Notes under the pieces: model-generated
What the model was told of the DNA's origin: nothing
Seen by the model: only the letters and a program-made list of their open reading frames with translations
The model's database searches: none
Assembly (NCBI GenBank): GCA_009663185.1
Contig: VJZX01000013.1
Location: forward strand, 1-64,000
Direction of reading: 5' to 3'
Length of the DNA stretch: 64,000 nucleotides
From: Isoptericola halalbus
Lineage (GTDB): Bacteria; Actinomycetota; Actinomycetes; Actinomycetales; Cellulomonadaceae
Part shown: in pieces, positions 52,934 to 61,829 of the stretch
Position numbering within the stretch: position 1 is the stretch's first letter
Layout of the letters: every line of letters begins with the position of its first letter
Made by a program: the position numbers and the translations under genes

Positions 52934-53434
52934 CTACCGGGCCCGGCGGTCGAGCCGCCGGTCCAGTCGTGCGAGCGAGACGTACATGAGCACACGCAGG
53001 AACAGTCCCACGGCCGCGGCGTTCAGCCGGCGGGGCCACGGACCGGAGAGGTACGCCTCCTCCCACCACACGACGCGGCACCGGTGGCCGTCCACCGGCA
53101 CGACGTCGAAGCCCGCGTCGCCGAGGAGCATCGGCCCCAGCTTGTGCAGCCGCGTGCGCCCGACGCGGCCGGCGGCGGTCGACGGGGTGGTGAGCTGCTC
53201 CACGACCATCCGGTCGGCGAACCCGCGCGCTCCGCGCCGGGCCCCCGGGCCGCTGACCATGGTGAACTCGTCGCCCACGGCCGGGCCGGCGGACACCCCG
53301 CCGTCGAGCCGCGTCAGCGGGATCCAGCGCGGATGGGTGCGCGGGTCGGCGACCCACGCGTAGGCGACCGACGCCTCGACCGGGACGAGACGAGTGACCT
53401 CGACCCGGCGGGCGCGGGGACCGCCGTCGGGCAC
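52934..53434 (-). CDS. SRPBCC-family (polyketide cyclase-like) protein
   Basis: 166 residues from GTG 53434. Helix-grip fold pattern: VEVTRLVPVEASVAYAWVAD at the N-terminus, central strands ending VVPVDGHRCRVVWWEEAYL, and a long C-terminal helix RRLNAAAVGLFLRVLMY. Binds a hydrophobic ligand; function unknown. The preceding spacer 53435-53530 holds a 62-bp palindrome. Confidence 0.85.
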   Translation of the reverse strand: MPDGGPRARRVEVTRLVPVEASVAYAWVADPRTHPRWIPLTRLDGGVSAGPAVGDEFTMVSGPGARRGARGFADRMVVEQLTTPSTAAGRVGRTRLHKLGPMLLGDAGFDVVPVDGHRCRVVWWEEAYLSGPWPRRLNAAAVGLFLRVLMYVSLARLDRRLDRRAR

Positions 53435-53455
53435 GCTACTGCTCCACGCTCGAGC

Positions 53456-53517
53456 GCCGACGGCGAGAGATTGTCACGAAACTCGGCCGCGTTTCGTGAC
53501 AATCTCTAGCCGTCGGC
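53456..53517. repeat. 62-bp palindrome of a different sequence family
   Basis: 27-base arms (53456-53482, 53491-53517) with one mismatch and an eight-base centre; core AGATTGTCACGAAAC. It occupies the space between two minus-strand genes. Same overall size as the GAGCGGAC family but unrelated in sequence. Confidence 0.9.
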
Positions 53518-53530
53518 CGCCGGGGCACGG

Positions 53531-54274
53531 TCAGAGCTCCACGACACGCGGGAAGTGGTCCGGCGGCAGTCCGAACGCCTTGCGCGACTGCGCCACGACG
53601 CCGTGTCCCAGGGCGCGCCCGCCCACGACGCCGACCACCGCGCCCACGCCGAACGGCAGCAGCCGGCCGAGCGCGAGCGTGCCCTGCTTGGCCACCTGCC
53701 GACGCAGGAACCGGTGCGCGAGCGCCTTGTTGACCCGCTTGAGCGTGGTCTGCGGCATCGAGGTGAGCAGCACCTTGCCCCACGCGACGTTCGAGCCGCC
53801 GACCGCCTTCTCGACGTCCTTCGCGCCCTGGTCACCCAGCACGGTCGCGAGCAGGAGCGCCCGGCGCCGCGGGACGTCCTCGACGTCGATGCCGTGCACG
53901 TCCGCCACCGCGAGCGAGAAGGCCGCCGACGCCGCGAAGAAGGTCGCGATGTCGCCCGTGGTGAGCGCGGTGGCCGCTGCGGTGCCGACCGTCGGCACGG
54001 CCGCGGCCGCGCCGACCGCGCCTCCCGCCGTCCCGACGAGCGCCAGGTACTCCTTCTCGAGCATGCGGACGATCTGCGCGGGGCTCGCCTCGGGGTTGCG
54101 CCGGCGCAGCCTGTCGACGTGCCTGTGGATCGTCGCCGCGGGGATCGTCACGGCCTTGTCGAGCAGCGCGTCGAGCATCGGCGTCGGCCGGTACCTGGCC
54201 CAGCCTTCGACGTCGGTCGAGCTCTGCTTCACGACGACGTCGCCCGCCGGGGTGTCCGGCTCGCGTCCGCTCAT
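53531..54274 (-). CDS. EcsC-like protein
   Basis: 247 residues. A mostly helical, glycine- and alanine-rich protein with YLALVGTAGGAVGAAAAVPT, VGTAAATALTTGDIATFF and 'RRQVAKQGTLALGRLLPFGVG' followed by VGAVVGVVGGRALGHGVVAQ, the pattern of EcsC-family (PF12787) membrane-associated proteins. Function in Actinobacteria unknown. It lies downstream of the OsmC gene with 32 bp between them, so may be in one transcript. Confidence 0.75.
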   Translation of the reverse strand: MSGREPDTPAGDVVVKQSSTDVEGWARYRPTPMLDALLDKAVTIPAATIHRHVDRLRRRNPEASPAQIVRMLEKEYLALVGTAGGAVGAAAAVPTVGTAAATALTTGDIATFFAASAAFSLAVADVHGIDVEDVPRRRALLLATVLGDQGAKDVEKAVGGSNVAWGKVLLTSMPQTTLKRVNKALAHRFLRRQVAKQGTLALGRLLPFGVGAVVGVVGGRALGHGVVAQSRKAFGLPPDHFPRVVEL

Positions 54275-54306
54275 GAGGTGCTCCCGGGGTCGGAGGTCGG
54301 TCGGGG

Positions 54307-54864
54307 TCAGTCCGACTCATCCTCCGAGGTGTCGCGGTCGTCCGCACGCGGCGGGCCGAACACCGCGGCCGGCACGTCCGCGCCGGCCTTGAGCGTGCGC
54401 CCCACGGTGCAGACCCGGTCGATCGAGCGCTGCGCGAGCAGGAGCGTCTTGGTGCGCGTCGCGTCGTCAAGCGAGGACAGGTCGATCTCGAACCGCTCGG
54501 TCAGGACCGGGTAGCGGTCCTCGGCCATGTCCTTGGGGTCCTCGACGCGGATCGTGACCTCGTAGTCGTCGCCGAGCACGCGCGAGAACTTGGTGTCGCT
54601 GCTCATGCCGGCGCACGCGGCGAGCGCGATCTTGAGCAGCTCGCCGGGCGTGAACACGGCGCCGGCGCTCGCGGGGCCGATCTCGACGGAGGCGCCGCGG
54701 GCGGTGTAGCCGCGGTAGGTCCGCGTGCCGGTGCGCTCGACCCACAGGGGGTCCGTCGGCGACGGCGTCACGGCGAGGTCCTCGGCGGACTGGGGCGCGG
54801 GGCCGGGCTCGGCGCTCGGCAAAGGGCCGGCCTGGCTGCGCGGGGCGGTGGTCTGGTCCGTCAT
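54307..54864 (-). CDS. OsmC-family peroxide-detoxifying protein
   Basis: 185 residues with a disordered about 35-residue N-terminus and an acidic tail. The redox Cys pair is in 'LKIALAACAGMSSD' and 'DRVCTVGRTLKAG'. OsmC/Ohr-type enzymes reduce organic hydroperoxides. The second Cys context (RVCTVGRTL) is typical of the YhfA-like OsmC group rather than Ohr. Confidence 0.88.
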   Translation of the reverse strand: MTDQTTAPRSQAGPLPSAEPGPAPQSAEDLAVTPSPTDPLWVERTGTRTYRGYTARGASVEIGPASAGAVFTPGELLKIALAACAGMSSDTKFSRVLGDDYEVTIRVEDPKDMAEDRYPVLTERFEIDLSSLDDATRTKTLLLAQRSIDRVCTVGRTLKAGADVPAAVFGPPRADDRDTSEDESD

Positions 54865-54946
54865 GGGGTAGATCCTCCCACTGGTCGGGGTCTCTCACCC
54901 GAACGCTCCGGATGCCGTCGGCAGTCCCGGACCTTGGTTGCCGTGG

Positions 54947-56254
54947 TCAGGGCCGGCGGGCGTGCTCGTCCGCAAGGTGCGCGACGGCGGCCGCGAGCGC
55001 CGCGATGCCGCGTGCCACGTCCTGGTGCGACACCGCCTCGGCGGGGTGGTGGCTGATCCCGTCGGGGTTGCGGAGGAACAGCATGCCGACGTCGGTGATG
55101 CCGCCCAGCGCCATGCCGTCGTGCCCGGCGGGGCTGAACAACGTCGGCGGCTCGCCCGGCCCGGCGTCCGGTGCCGTGGCGATGCCGGCGCGCAGGACGT
55201 CGGCCAGCAGCGGGTCGCAGGTCACCGCGGCGGCGCTGTGCACCTGGCGGGCGTCCCAGCGCAGTCCGCGGCGGCCGGCGATCTCGTCGAGCGTCGCGGT
55301 GATCGCGCTCCACGTCAGGTCGCGCGCCGAGTCGAGCTCGCCGCGCAGGTCGAGCGTGAGGCGCGCCTCGCCGGGCACCACGTTCATCGCGCCAGCCGGC
55401 GTGTCGAGCCGCCCCACGGTGCCGATGACGTGGCGCTCGGCCCGGCACAGCCGCTCGACGGCGACCACGGCCTCGCTCGCCCCGAGCAGCGCGTCGTGCC
55501 GCGCCTCGTACGGCGTGCCGCCCGCGTGCCGCGCCTCGCCGTGCACGGCGATCTCGAACCGCCGTGCCCCCGCGATCGACGAGACGACGGCGAGCGGGAG
55601 CCCGGCGTCGTCGAGCACGGGACCCTGCTCGATGTGCGCCTCGAGGTACCCGACCAGGGACCCCGGCCGCCGCGCGGCCTCGCTCACCCGGTCCGGGTCG
55701 AGTCCGAAGTCGCCGAACGCCTGCCGCAGCCCGACGCCGTTCGCGTCGGTCAGGTCCCACCACGCCGGGTCCCACACGCCGCCGACGGCGGAGCTGCCGA
55801 GCAGCGCCTTGCCGAACCGCGTGCCCTCCTCGTCCCAGAAGCCGGCGACCTCGAGCGCGAACGGGAGGCTCTCCAGGCGGGGCCGCAGCAGCCGGGCGAC
55901 CTCGATCGCCACGAGCACGCCCACGATGCCGTCGTACCGGCCGGCGTCGGGCACCGTGTCGAGGTGCGAGCCGAGCAGCAGCGCCGGGGCGTCGGGGTCC
56001 GCTGCGAGCGCTCGCGGGCCGACGACGGTGCGGCCCACCAGGTTCCCCGCCGCGTCCTGAGCCGCCTCGAGCCCGGCCTCCCGCATCCAGCCGGCGGCGA
56101 GCCGGTTCGCCGCGGCGTGCTCACGGGAGAGGTACACCCGCTCGATCCGCCGCGCGGCCGAGGAGACCTCGGCCAGCTCGTCGCAGCGCGCCATGACCCG
56201 GCGTGCGGCGGCGTCGACGGCGGCCGGGTCGAGGTCGAGCAGCATGGCGGGCAT
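54947..56254 (-). CDS. Allantoate amidohydrolase/N-carbamoylase-like M20 amidase
   Basis: 435 residues; TGATG overlap with the gene before. Metal-binding motifs in order: LGSHLDTVPDAGRYDGIVG (about 90-108), WDEEGTRFG, EAHIEQGPVLD and FSPAGHDGMALG. The latter two mark the allantoate amidohydrolase, hydantoinase and ureidoglycolate group of M20 peptidases, which cleave a carbamoyl-type amide. Last gene of the four-gene operon. Exact substrate (allantoate or another N-carbamoyl compound) not determined. Confidence 0.88.
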   Translation of the reverse strand: MPAMLLDLDPAAVDAAARRVMARCDELAEVSSAARRIERVYLSREHAAANRLAAGWMREAGLEAAQDAAGNLVGRTVVGPRALAADPDAPALLLGSHLDTVPDAGRYDGIVGVLVAIEVARLLRPRLESLPFALEVAGFWDEEGTRFGKALLGSSAVGGVWDPAWWDLTDANGVGLRQAFGDFGLDPDRVSEAARRPGSLVGYLEAHIEQGPVLDDAGLPLAVVSSIAGARRFEIAVHGEARHAGGTPYEARHDALLGASEAVVAVERLCRAERHVIGTVGRLDTPAGAMNVVPGEARLTLDLRGELDSARDLTWSAITATLDEIAGRRGLRWDARQVHSAAAVTCDPLLADVLRAGIATAPDAGPGEPPTLFSPAGHDGMALGGITDVGMLFLRNPDGISHHPAEAVSHQDVARGIAALAAAVAHLADEHARRP

Positions 56255-57486
56255 CAGGCGCCTGCCCCCGCGAACACCTCGACCGCGGCGTCGACGCCGC
56301 CGCCGTGCTTGACCGGGACACCGGCCCGGCGCAGCACCTGCTCGAGCGCGGCGAGGGTCGTGATCACGGCGTCCCGCCGCGCGTTGTAGCCCATGGTGCC
56401 GATGCGCCACACGCGCCCGTGCAGCGGGCCGAACGACGTCCCGATCTCGATCCCGTAGTCGGCCAGCAGCTCGCCGCGCACCGCGTCGCCGTTCACCCCG
56501 GCGGGGATCTCGACCGCCACGACGTTGTTCATCTTGTGCGCGACGTCGCCGAAGACCTCGAGCCCCAGCCCGAGCACGCCGGCCAGCATCGCCGAGCCGG
56601 CGACCCGGTGCCGCTCGACGACGGCGTCGCGGCCCTCGTCGAGGAGGACCCGCGCGCACTCCCGCGCCGCGTACAGCATGCTCGTCGCCTCGGTGTGGTG
56701 GTTGAGCCGTCGCGGCCCCCAGTAGTCGAGGATCATGCCGAGGTCGAAGTAGTTGGACCGGACGAAGTCGCCGTGCGAGGCGTCGACGTCGGTCGCCTCA
56801 CGCAGCCCGGCCTCGATCCGCGCCCGGGAGCGCACCACCGCGACGGCCCGCTCCGACAGCGTCAGCGGCGCCGACCCGGGAGGTCCCGAGAGGCACTTCT
56901 GCAGGCCGGCGCTCGCGGCGTCGACGCCCCAGGCGTCCGCCTCGAACGGGTTGCCGCCCAAGGAGGCCGTCGCATCCGTGTAGAACAGCGCGCCGTGCTT
57001 GGCGGCCAGCGCCCCGACCTCCTCGAGCGGCTGGTTCATGGTCGTCGAGGTGTCGCCCTGCACGAGCGCGATCAGGTGCGGGCGCACGCGGGCCAGCGCG
57101 TCGTCGAGCACGGACGGCGGGAACACCTGCCCCCACTCGGTCTCGATCGTGTGCACCTCGGCGCCGGCACGGCCAGCGATCTCGGCCAGCAGGTGCCCGA
57201 AGCGGCCGAACACGGGCACCAGCACCCGCTCGCCGGGCCGCACGAGCGACACCAGGGCGGCCTCGATCCCGGCGCGCGAGGTGCCGTCGACGAGCACGGT
57301 CGCCTCGTTCCGCGTCCCGAACACCCGGCGGTACAGCTCCTGCGTCTCGTTCATGTACCCCGTCATCGCGGGGTCGAACTGGCCGACCATCGCCGCCGAC
57401 ATGGCCCGCAGCACGCGGGGGTCGGCGTCCACGGGGCCGGGGCCCATGAGGAGGCGGGCGGGCGGGTCGATCGGCAGGCTGGTCAT
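56254..57486 (-). CDS. Class V aminotransferase, ureidoglycine-glyoxylate (PucG)-like
   Basis: 410 residues. 'LLMGPGPVDADPRVLRAMS' at the start, FYTDATASLGGNPFEADAWG with the PLP Asp171, and Schiff-base Lys197 in GLQKCLSGPPG. Similar to alanine/serine-glyoxylate aminotransferases; 'NYFDLGMILDYWG' and the operon context (amidases acting on ureide-like substrates) favour the PucG type, which transaminates (S)-ureidoglycine with glyoxylate. Overlaps the upstream gene by four bases. Confidence 0.87.
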   Translation of the reverse strand: MTSLPIDPPARLLMGPGPVDADPRVLRAMSAAMVGQFDPAMTGYMNETQELYRRVFGTRNEATVLVDGTSRAGIEAALVSLVRPGERVLVPVFGRFGHLLAEIAGRAGAEVHTIETEWGQVFPPSVLDDALARVRPHLIALVQGDTSTTMNQPLEEVGALAAKHGALFYTDATASLGGNPFEADAWGVDAASAGLQKCLSGPPGSAPLTLSERAVAVVRSRARIEAGLREATDVDASHGDFVRSNYFDLGMILDYWGPRRLNHHTEATSMLYAARECARVLLDEGRDAVVERHRVAGSAMLAGVLGLGLEVFGDVAHKMNNVVAVEIPAGVNGDAVRGELLADYGIEIGTSFGPLHGRVWRIGTMGYNARRDAVITTLAALEQVLRRAGVPVKHGGGVDAAVEVFAGAGA

Positions 57487-59114
57487 GAGCTGCTTCCTGG
57501 TTCTGCGGCCGTAGCTTCTGCGGGGGTGGCTTCTGCGGTGGTGGCGAGCGCGCGTGCACGGCGCACGAGCGCGAGGTCGGTGCCGGGGGCCCCGAGCAGG
57601 CACACACCCACGGGGGCGGAGCCGAGCGGCGAGTCGACCGTGAGGAACGGCGCGGACAGCGCGGGCAGCCCGCCGACGCCGGCGAGCGTGGTCATGCGGA
57701 GCGTCGCGGCACGCGTGGCCTCGACGTCGGCCTGGGGTGCGGTGCGCGACGGAGCGGGGCCGGGCACGGTCGGCACCACGACGACGGCGTCGGTCACGAG
57801 GGCGCGGAGGCGCAGGCGGGCCTCGGCGAGCGACTCGCGCGCCACCGCCTCCTGGTCGGGCGTGACGAGGGCCGCGGCCTCGAACCGGTCGACGATCCCC
57901 GGACCGAGAGCCCCCCGGTGCTCGGCGGCCCAGGCGCCGTGGTTGCGCCACGCCTCGGCGGCCTGCACCACGCGGAACGTCTCGGCGAGCGCTGCCACCT
58001 CGCCACTGTCGTCGCGGAGGTCGACGAGCTCGACCGAGCTGACCTGCGGGTGCGCGGCGACGGCGTCGAGCCACTCGCGGAACGCGGTGCGCGTGGGCTG
58101 CTCGAGCGCGTCGACCAGCTGCACGGGGACGCGCACGCGCGTCGGCAGGTGCCCGGTTTCGGCGGCCTGACCGGCCAGCGCCCACGCGGCGACCCGCTCG
58201 AGGGTGGCGCCGTCGCGCGTCAGCCAGCCCACGGTGTCGAACGACTGCGCGAGCGGCACCAGGCCGTCGCGCGCCACGAGCCCGTGCGTGGTGCGCAGCC
58301 CCCACAGCCCCTGGTAGGACGCGGGCACGCGGATCGAGCCCGCCGTGTCGGTGGCCAGCCCGACGTCGACCTGCCCCGTCGCGACGGCGCTCGCGGGGCC
58401 CGACGACGAGCCGCCCGGGAGCGCACCGGGGAGCGCGCCGTTGGGCGGGGTCCCGTAGTGGGCGTTGGCGCCGGCGATCGAGTAGGCGAGCTCGTCGGTG
58501 CGCGCGATGCCCGCCACCGACGCGCCGCCGCGCAGCAGGTCCGCGACGGCAGGCGCCGTCGTCGTCTCCGGGCGGCGGGAGGCGAGCCAGGCGGGGTTGC
58601 CCGCGCCGACGCGCTGACCCGCGATCGCGAACAGGTCCTTGACCGCGACGGACAGGCCGGCGAGCGGGCCGTCGGGGGCGCCGGGCACGAGCGGGTCGCC
58701 GACGACGCGCCACACCGACCGGTCGAGAGCCGGGGCGCGCGCGGTGACGTGCGCGGCGGTGATGCGCCAGCGCCCGTCGAGGCGCTGCCACAGCTGGGTC
58801 TGCAGGCCGCGCCCGCCGTCGCGGAACGCCGAGACCGACACGAGCAGCGCCGCGTCGTCGCCCAGCATGCGGGTCTCGAGGCGCACGATGTCGCGCGGCG
58901 GGATGCCGCCGCGCGCGGCGCGGAAGGCCGCGATCTGCTCGTGCCCCACGAGCAGCCCGGCGCCGTCGCCGCGCAGCGTGCCCGGGCCTGGGGCGAAGGC
59001 GGCGTCGAGCGCCGCGACGTCGTCGGCCAGCAGCGCGGCCTCGTACGCCTCGAACGCGACGAGCAGGTCCGCGGGCGGGGCGGCTGCGGTCGCCGCCGTA
59101 GGCTCGGCGCTCAT
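57483..59114 (-). CDS. AtzH-like/amidase fusion protein
   Basis: 543 residues. Residues about 15-125 are an NTF2-fold AtzH/DUF3225 domain (AFEAYEAALLADDVAALDAA, HEQIAAFRAARGGI). Residues about 130-520 are an amidase-signature enzyme with Lys159 (VAVKDLF), cis-Ser in GGSSSGP (234-240) and nucleophile Ser260 in TDTAGSIRVPAS. Together these resemble the cyanuric-acid/biuret pathway pieces AtzH plus an AtzE/AtzF-type amidase fused into one chain. The C-terminus is an Ala/Pro-rich tail. Confidence 0.87.
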   Translation of the reverse strand: MSAEPTAATAAAPPADLLVAFEAYEAALLADDVAALDAAFAPGPGTLRGDGAGLLVGHEQIAAFRAARGGIPPRDIVRLETRMLGDDAALLVSVSAFRDGGRGLQTQLWQRLDGRWRITAAHVTARAPALDRSVWRVVGDPLVPGAPDGPLAGLSVAVKDLFAIAGQRVGAGNPAWLASRRPETTTAPAVADLLRGGASVAGIARTDELAYSIAGANAHYGTPPNGALPGALPGGSSSGPASAVATGQVDVGLATDTAGSIRVPASYQGLWGLRTTHGLVARDGLVPLAQSFDTVGWLTRDGATLERVAAWALAGQAAETGHLPTRVRVPVQLVDALEQPTRTAFREWLDAVAAHPQVSSVELVDLRDDSGEVAALAETFRVVQAAEAWRNHGAWAAEHRGALGPGIVDRFEAAALVTPDQEAVARESLAEARLRLRALVTDAVVVVPTVPGPAPSRTAPQADVEATRAATLRMTTLAGVGGLPALSAPFLTVDSPLGSAPVGVCLLGAPGTDLALVRRARALATTAEATPAEATAAEPGSSS

Positions 59115-60241
59115 GGCGCTACCCCGTCGTCCACGGCGTCGACGGCCGCGAAGTCGGCGAGCCGGATTCGTGCGTGCGCGCCGCAGACCTGGTCCACGAC
59201 CTGCGAGACGTCGAAGTTCGTGCCCGCCGACAGGTACGCGTAGGCCAGGTGCTCGGCCATGCCGTACCGGGCCTGGAGCAGCGCGAGCGCTTCGCGGACG
59301 CACTCGCGGAGTGCCTCGCCGAGGTCGGCGTCCTGCCCCGTGGGGACCAGGTGCTCGGGCGTGCGCAGCAGCGGGTACCGCGGTGACCCGTAGGCCGCCA
59401 CGGCGAGCTCGCGCGGGACGACGTCGAGCCGCACCGTCAGGCGCAGCGACGCCTCGAGCGCGGTGAGCGCGACCTCGCCGTCGCCCTGAGCGAAGTGCGG
59501 GTCGCCCACGTACACGAGGGCATCATCGACCTGTACAGGCAGGTAGACCGTCGAGCCGGCGGTCAGCAGGTTGATGTCGATGTTGCCCCCGTGCCGGCCC
59601 GGCGGCACCGAGTGCGGTCGCTCGTCGCCGGGCACCGCGACCCCGACGATCCCGGGGAACGGAGCGAGCGGCAGCTCGACCACAGGTTCGCCGTCGTCGA
59701 CCAGCGGCAGGACGCCGACGAGCGTGCCGTCCGCGCGTTCGCGCACCGGCGTGAACACGCTGACGTCCTGGGGGCCGCGGGGCAGCTCGCCGGGGAGCGC
59801 GCCGCGGCCGTGGCGGTTCGAGACGACGCCGTAGGGCACGCGCGGCGTCGCGTCGAGGACGGTGACGGCGAGGAGGTCGCCGGGCCGCGCGCCGGCGACG
59901 GCGATCGGTCCCGTGACGACGTGCGGACCGTCGGCGGCCGCGTCGCGCGGTGCGTGCGCCGCGATCTCTACCGCGTCGTCGAGCACCAGCTCGCGCGGCA
60001 CGCCGTGCGAGCCGAAGTACGTCACCGGGTCGCCTCCCTGGTCAGGTAGCAGGCCCTCGTGGCTGACGGTGTCGATCGTCACCGTGGCCCCCGGCTCGAC
60101 GACCAGGACGGGGACGTCGGCTGCGCAGGGGAGACGGCCCCACAGCACCGTCGCGGGCGACGACGGCAGATAGTGGTCGCCGGGCACCGTGCCGGCCCCC
60201 GACTGGAGCGCCGTGGCCGCGGCGAGCGCCTGCGTCGTCAT
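59111..60241 (-). CDS. Acetamidase/formamidase-family protein
   Basis: 376 residues; RBS GGGAGGA upstream of the ATG. 'PSSPATVLWGRLPCAADVPV', VTGPIAVAGARPGDLLAV, PPGRHGGNIDINLLTAGSTV, PVQVDDALVYVGDPHFAQGD and EHLAYAYLSAGTNFDVSQVV are family signatures (FmdA_AmdA, PF03069). It releases ammonia from short amides or formamide. First gene of the operon. Confidence 0.92.
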   Translation of the reverse strand: MTTQALAAATALQSGAGTVPGDHYLPSSPATVLWGRLPCAADVPVLVVEPGATVTIDTVSHEGLLPDQGGDPVTYFGSHGVPRELVLDDAVEIAAHAPRDAAADGPHVVTGPIAVAGARPGDLLAVTVLDATPRVPYGVVSNRHGRGALPGELPRGPQDVSVFTPVRERADGTLVGVLPLVDDGEPVVELPLAPFPGIVGVAVPGDERPHSVPPGRHGGNIDINLLTAGSTVYLPVQVDDALVYVGDPHFAQGDGEVALTALEASLRLTVRLDVVPRELAVAAYGSPRYPLLRTPEHLVPTGQDADLGEALRECVREALALLQARYGMAEHLAYAYLSAGTNFDVSQVVDQVCGAHARIRLADFAAVDAVDDGVAP

Positions 60242-60293
60242 GAGATCCTCCCGTTCGCGTCGACGGGTCGACCGTAACAGCCCGCTCGCGAAT

Positions 60294-60304
60294 TGGTCCG
60301 ACCA
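60294..60304. promoter_or_regulatory. FadR/GntR-type operator 1
   Basis: TGGTCCGACCA, a perfect match to the TNGTNNNACNA consensus of FadR-family regulators. It lies 53 bases upstream of the formamidase start. Confidence 0.65.
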
Positions 60305-60356
60305 GTTACACAGGATTAACAAGGTAGCCTCGCAGTTGCAACACCTCTTCGCCACG

Positions 60357-60369
60357 TTGGTAGGACCAA
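60357..60369. promoter_or_regulatory. FadR/GntR-type operator 2
   Basis: TTGGTAGGACCAA, the same consensus, 24 bases before the symporter ATG. The two sites are 64 bases apart centre to centre, about six helical turns, in the shared region of the divergent operons. Confidence 0.65.
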
Positions 60370-60392
60370 TTTCTCGCGTGAGAGGACCGAAC

Positions 60393-61739
60393 ATGGCAAG
60401 CCCGAGCTCGACGCCCGACACGGGGGCCGGCACGCCGCCCGTACGGCAGCCGTTGTACAAGTCCTTGTTCGCCCAGATCCTCGTCGCGATCGTGCTCGGC
60501 ATCGCGGTCGGCGCCCTGCTGCCCGACGTCGGCGCGCAGCTCAAGCCGCTCGGCGACGCCTTCATCCGGCTCATCAAGATGATCATCGCGCCGCTGATCT
60601 TCCTCGTGATCGTCACGGGCATCGCCCACGTGGGAGACGTCAAGGCCGTGGGGCGCGTCGGTGTCAAGGCGCTCGTCTACTTCCTCGTCGCCTCGACGTT
60701 CGCGCTCATCTTCGGCATGGTCGTCGGCAACGTCGTCAAGCCGGGGGCCGGCCTGAACATCGACCCCGCCACGCTCGACGCGACGGCCGTGGAGGAGAAG
60801 ACGCAGGGCGGGGCGCTCCCGACCGCGTCGGACTTCCTGCTCGAGGTCATCCCGACGTCGGTCTTCGGGGCCTTCGCGGAGAACGTGCTGCTGCAGGTGC
60901 TGTTCTTCTCCGTCTTCGTGGGTGCCGCCGTCGTCGTCATCGGGCGCGACAAGGTCGCGCCGTTCATGGACCTGCTCGACTCCGGCATGGCGATCATCTT
61001 CACGATCATGCGCTGGATCATGCGCGTGGCGCCGGTCGGCGCGTTCGGCGCGATGGCGTTCATCATCGGTCAGTACGGCCTGGCCACGCTCAGCACCTAC
61101 GCGGTGCTCATCGCCGCCTGCTACGGCGCGGCGGCGATCTTCATCGTGCTCCTGTTCCTGGCCTCCTGGGGTCTCGCCCGCGTGCCGCTGTGGCAGTTCG
61201 TGAAGTTCTCGCGCCAGGAGTTCGCGCTCGCGCTCGGCACGGCGTCCACCGAGTCGGTGCTGCCGCGCATCGTCACCAAGCTGACGGCCGCCGGCGTGCC
61301 CCGCTCCGTCTCCGGCCTCGTGGTCCCTACGGGCTACTCGTTCAACCTCGACGGGGCGGCGATCTACCTGGCGATCTCGCTGCTGTTCCTCGCGCAGGCC
61401 TTCGGCATCGACCTCACGCTGGGCGAGCAGCTCGGCGCGCTCGGGATCCTGCTGCTCACCTCGAAGGGCATGGCCGGCGTGCCCGGCTCGTCGTTCCTCG
61501 CGCTGTCGGCCACGGCGACCGCGCTCGGCATCTTCCCCGTCGCGGGCGTGGCGCTGCTGCTGGGCGCCGACCGGATCATGGACTCGATGCGCGTCTCGGT
61601 GAACCTGCTGGGCAACTGCGTCGCCGCGTTCGTCGTCGCCCGTTGGGAGGGCACGATGGACGACGAGCAGATGCGCCGCACGTTCGCCGCCGACGACGTC
61701 GAGACGCTGCCGCTCGAGCCCGTGCCCGTGCCCGCCTGA
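60393..61739 (+). CDS. Dicarboxylate/amino-acid:cation symporter (DAACS family)
   Basis: 448 residues from ATG 60393 (RBS AGAGGA). Eight membrane spans plus two re-entrant loops; FIRLIKMIIAPLIFLVIVTG at the N-terminal part, LALGTASTESVLPRIVTKL as the first serine-rich hairpin, 'GYSFNLDGAAIYLAISLLFL' and the second hairpin GMAGVPGSSFLALSATATAL. Takes up C4-dicarboxylates or glutamate/aspartate with protons or sodium. Divergent from the amidase operon, and both share FadR-type operators. Confidence 0.93.
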   Translation: MASPSSTPDTGAGTPPVRQPLYKSLFAQILVAIVLGIAVGALLPDVGAQLKPLGDAFIRLIKMIIAPLIFLVIVTGIAHVGDVKAVGRVGVKALVYFLVASTFALIFGMVVGNVVKPGAGLNIDPATLDATAVEEKTQGGALPTASDFLLEVIPTSVFGAFAENVLLQVLFFSVFVGAAVVVIGRDKVAPFMDLLDSGMAIIFTIMRWIMRVAPVGAFGAMAFIIGQYGLATLSTYAVLIAACYGAAAIFIVLLFLASWGLARVPLWQFVKFSRQEFALALGTASTESVLPRIVTKLTAAGVPRSVSGLVVPTGYSFNLDGAAIYLAISLLFLAQAFGIDLTLGEQLGALGILLLTSKGMAGVPGSSFLALSATATALGIFPVAGVALLLGADRIMDSMRVSVNLLGNCVAAFVVARWEGTMDDEQMRRTFAADDVETLPLEPVPVPA

Positions 61740-61764
61740 GGGTGAAACCCCCATGTGGCCAGAG

Positions 61765-61793
61765 GGTGCGGGCCGCCGACGGCGGCCCGCACC
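61765..61793 (+). terminator. Terminator hairpin after the symporter gene
   Basis: Perfect 13-base stem GGTGCGGGCCGCC / GGCGGCCCGCACC with a GAC loop, 25 bases after the stop. Confidence 0.8.
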
Positions 61794-61829
61794 ATCGTCG
61801 CCAGACAGGGCGTCGGACTCCGTGGTGGG

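Noticed and set aside
60306-61754. A 482-residue minus-strand frame opposite the symporter
   Set aside because: Charged, repetitive composition, opposite a clear membrane transporter.
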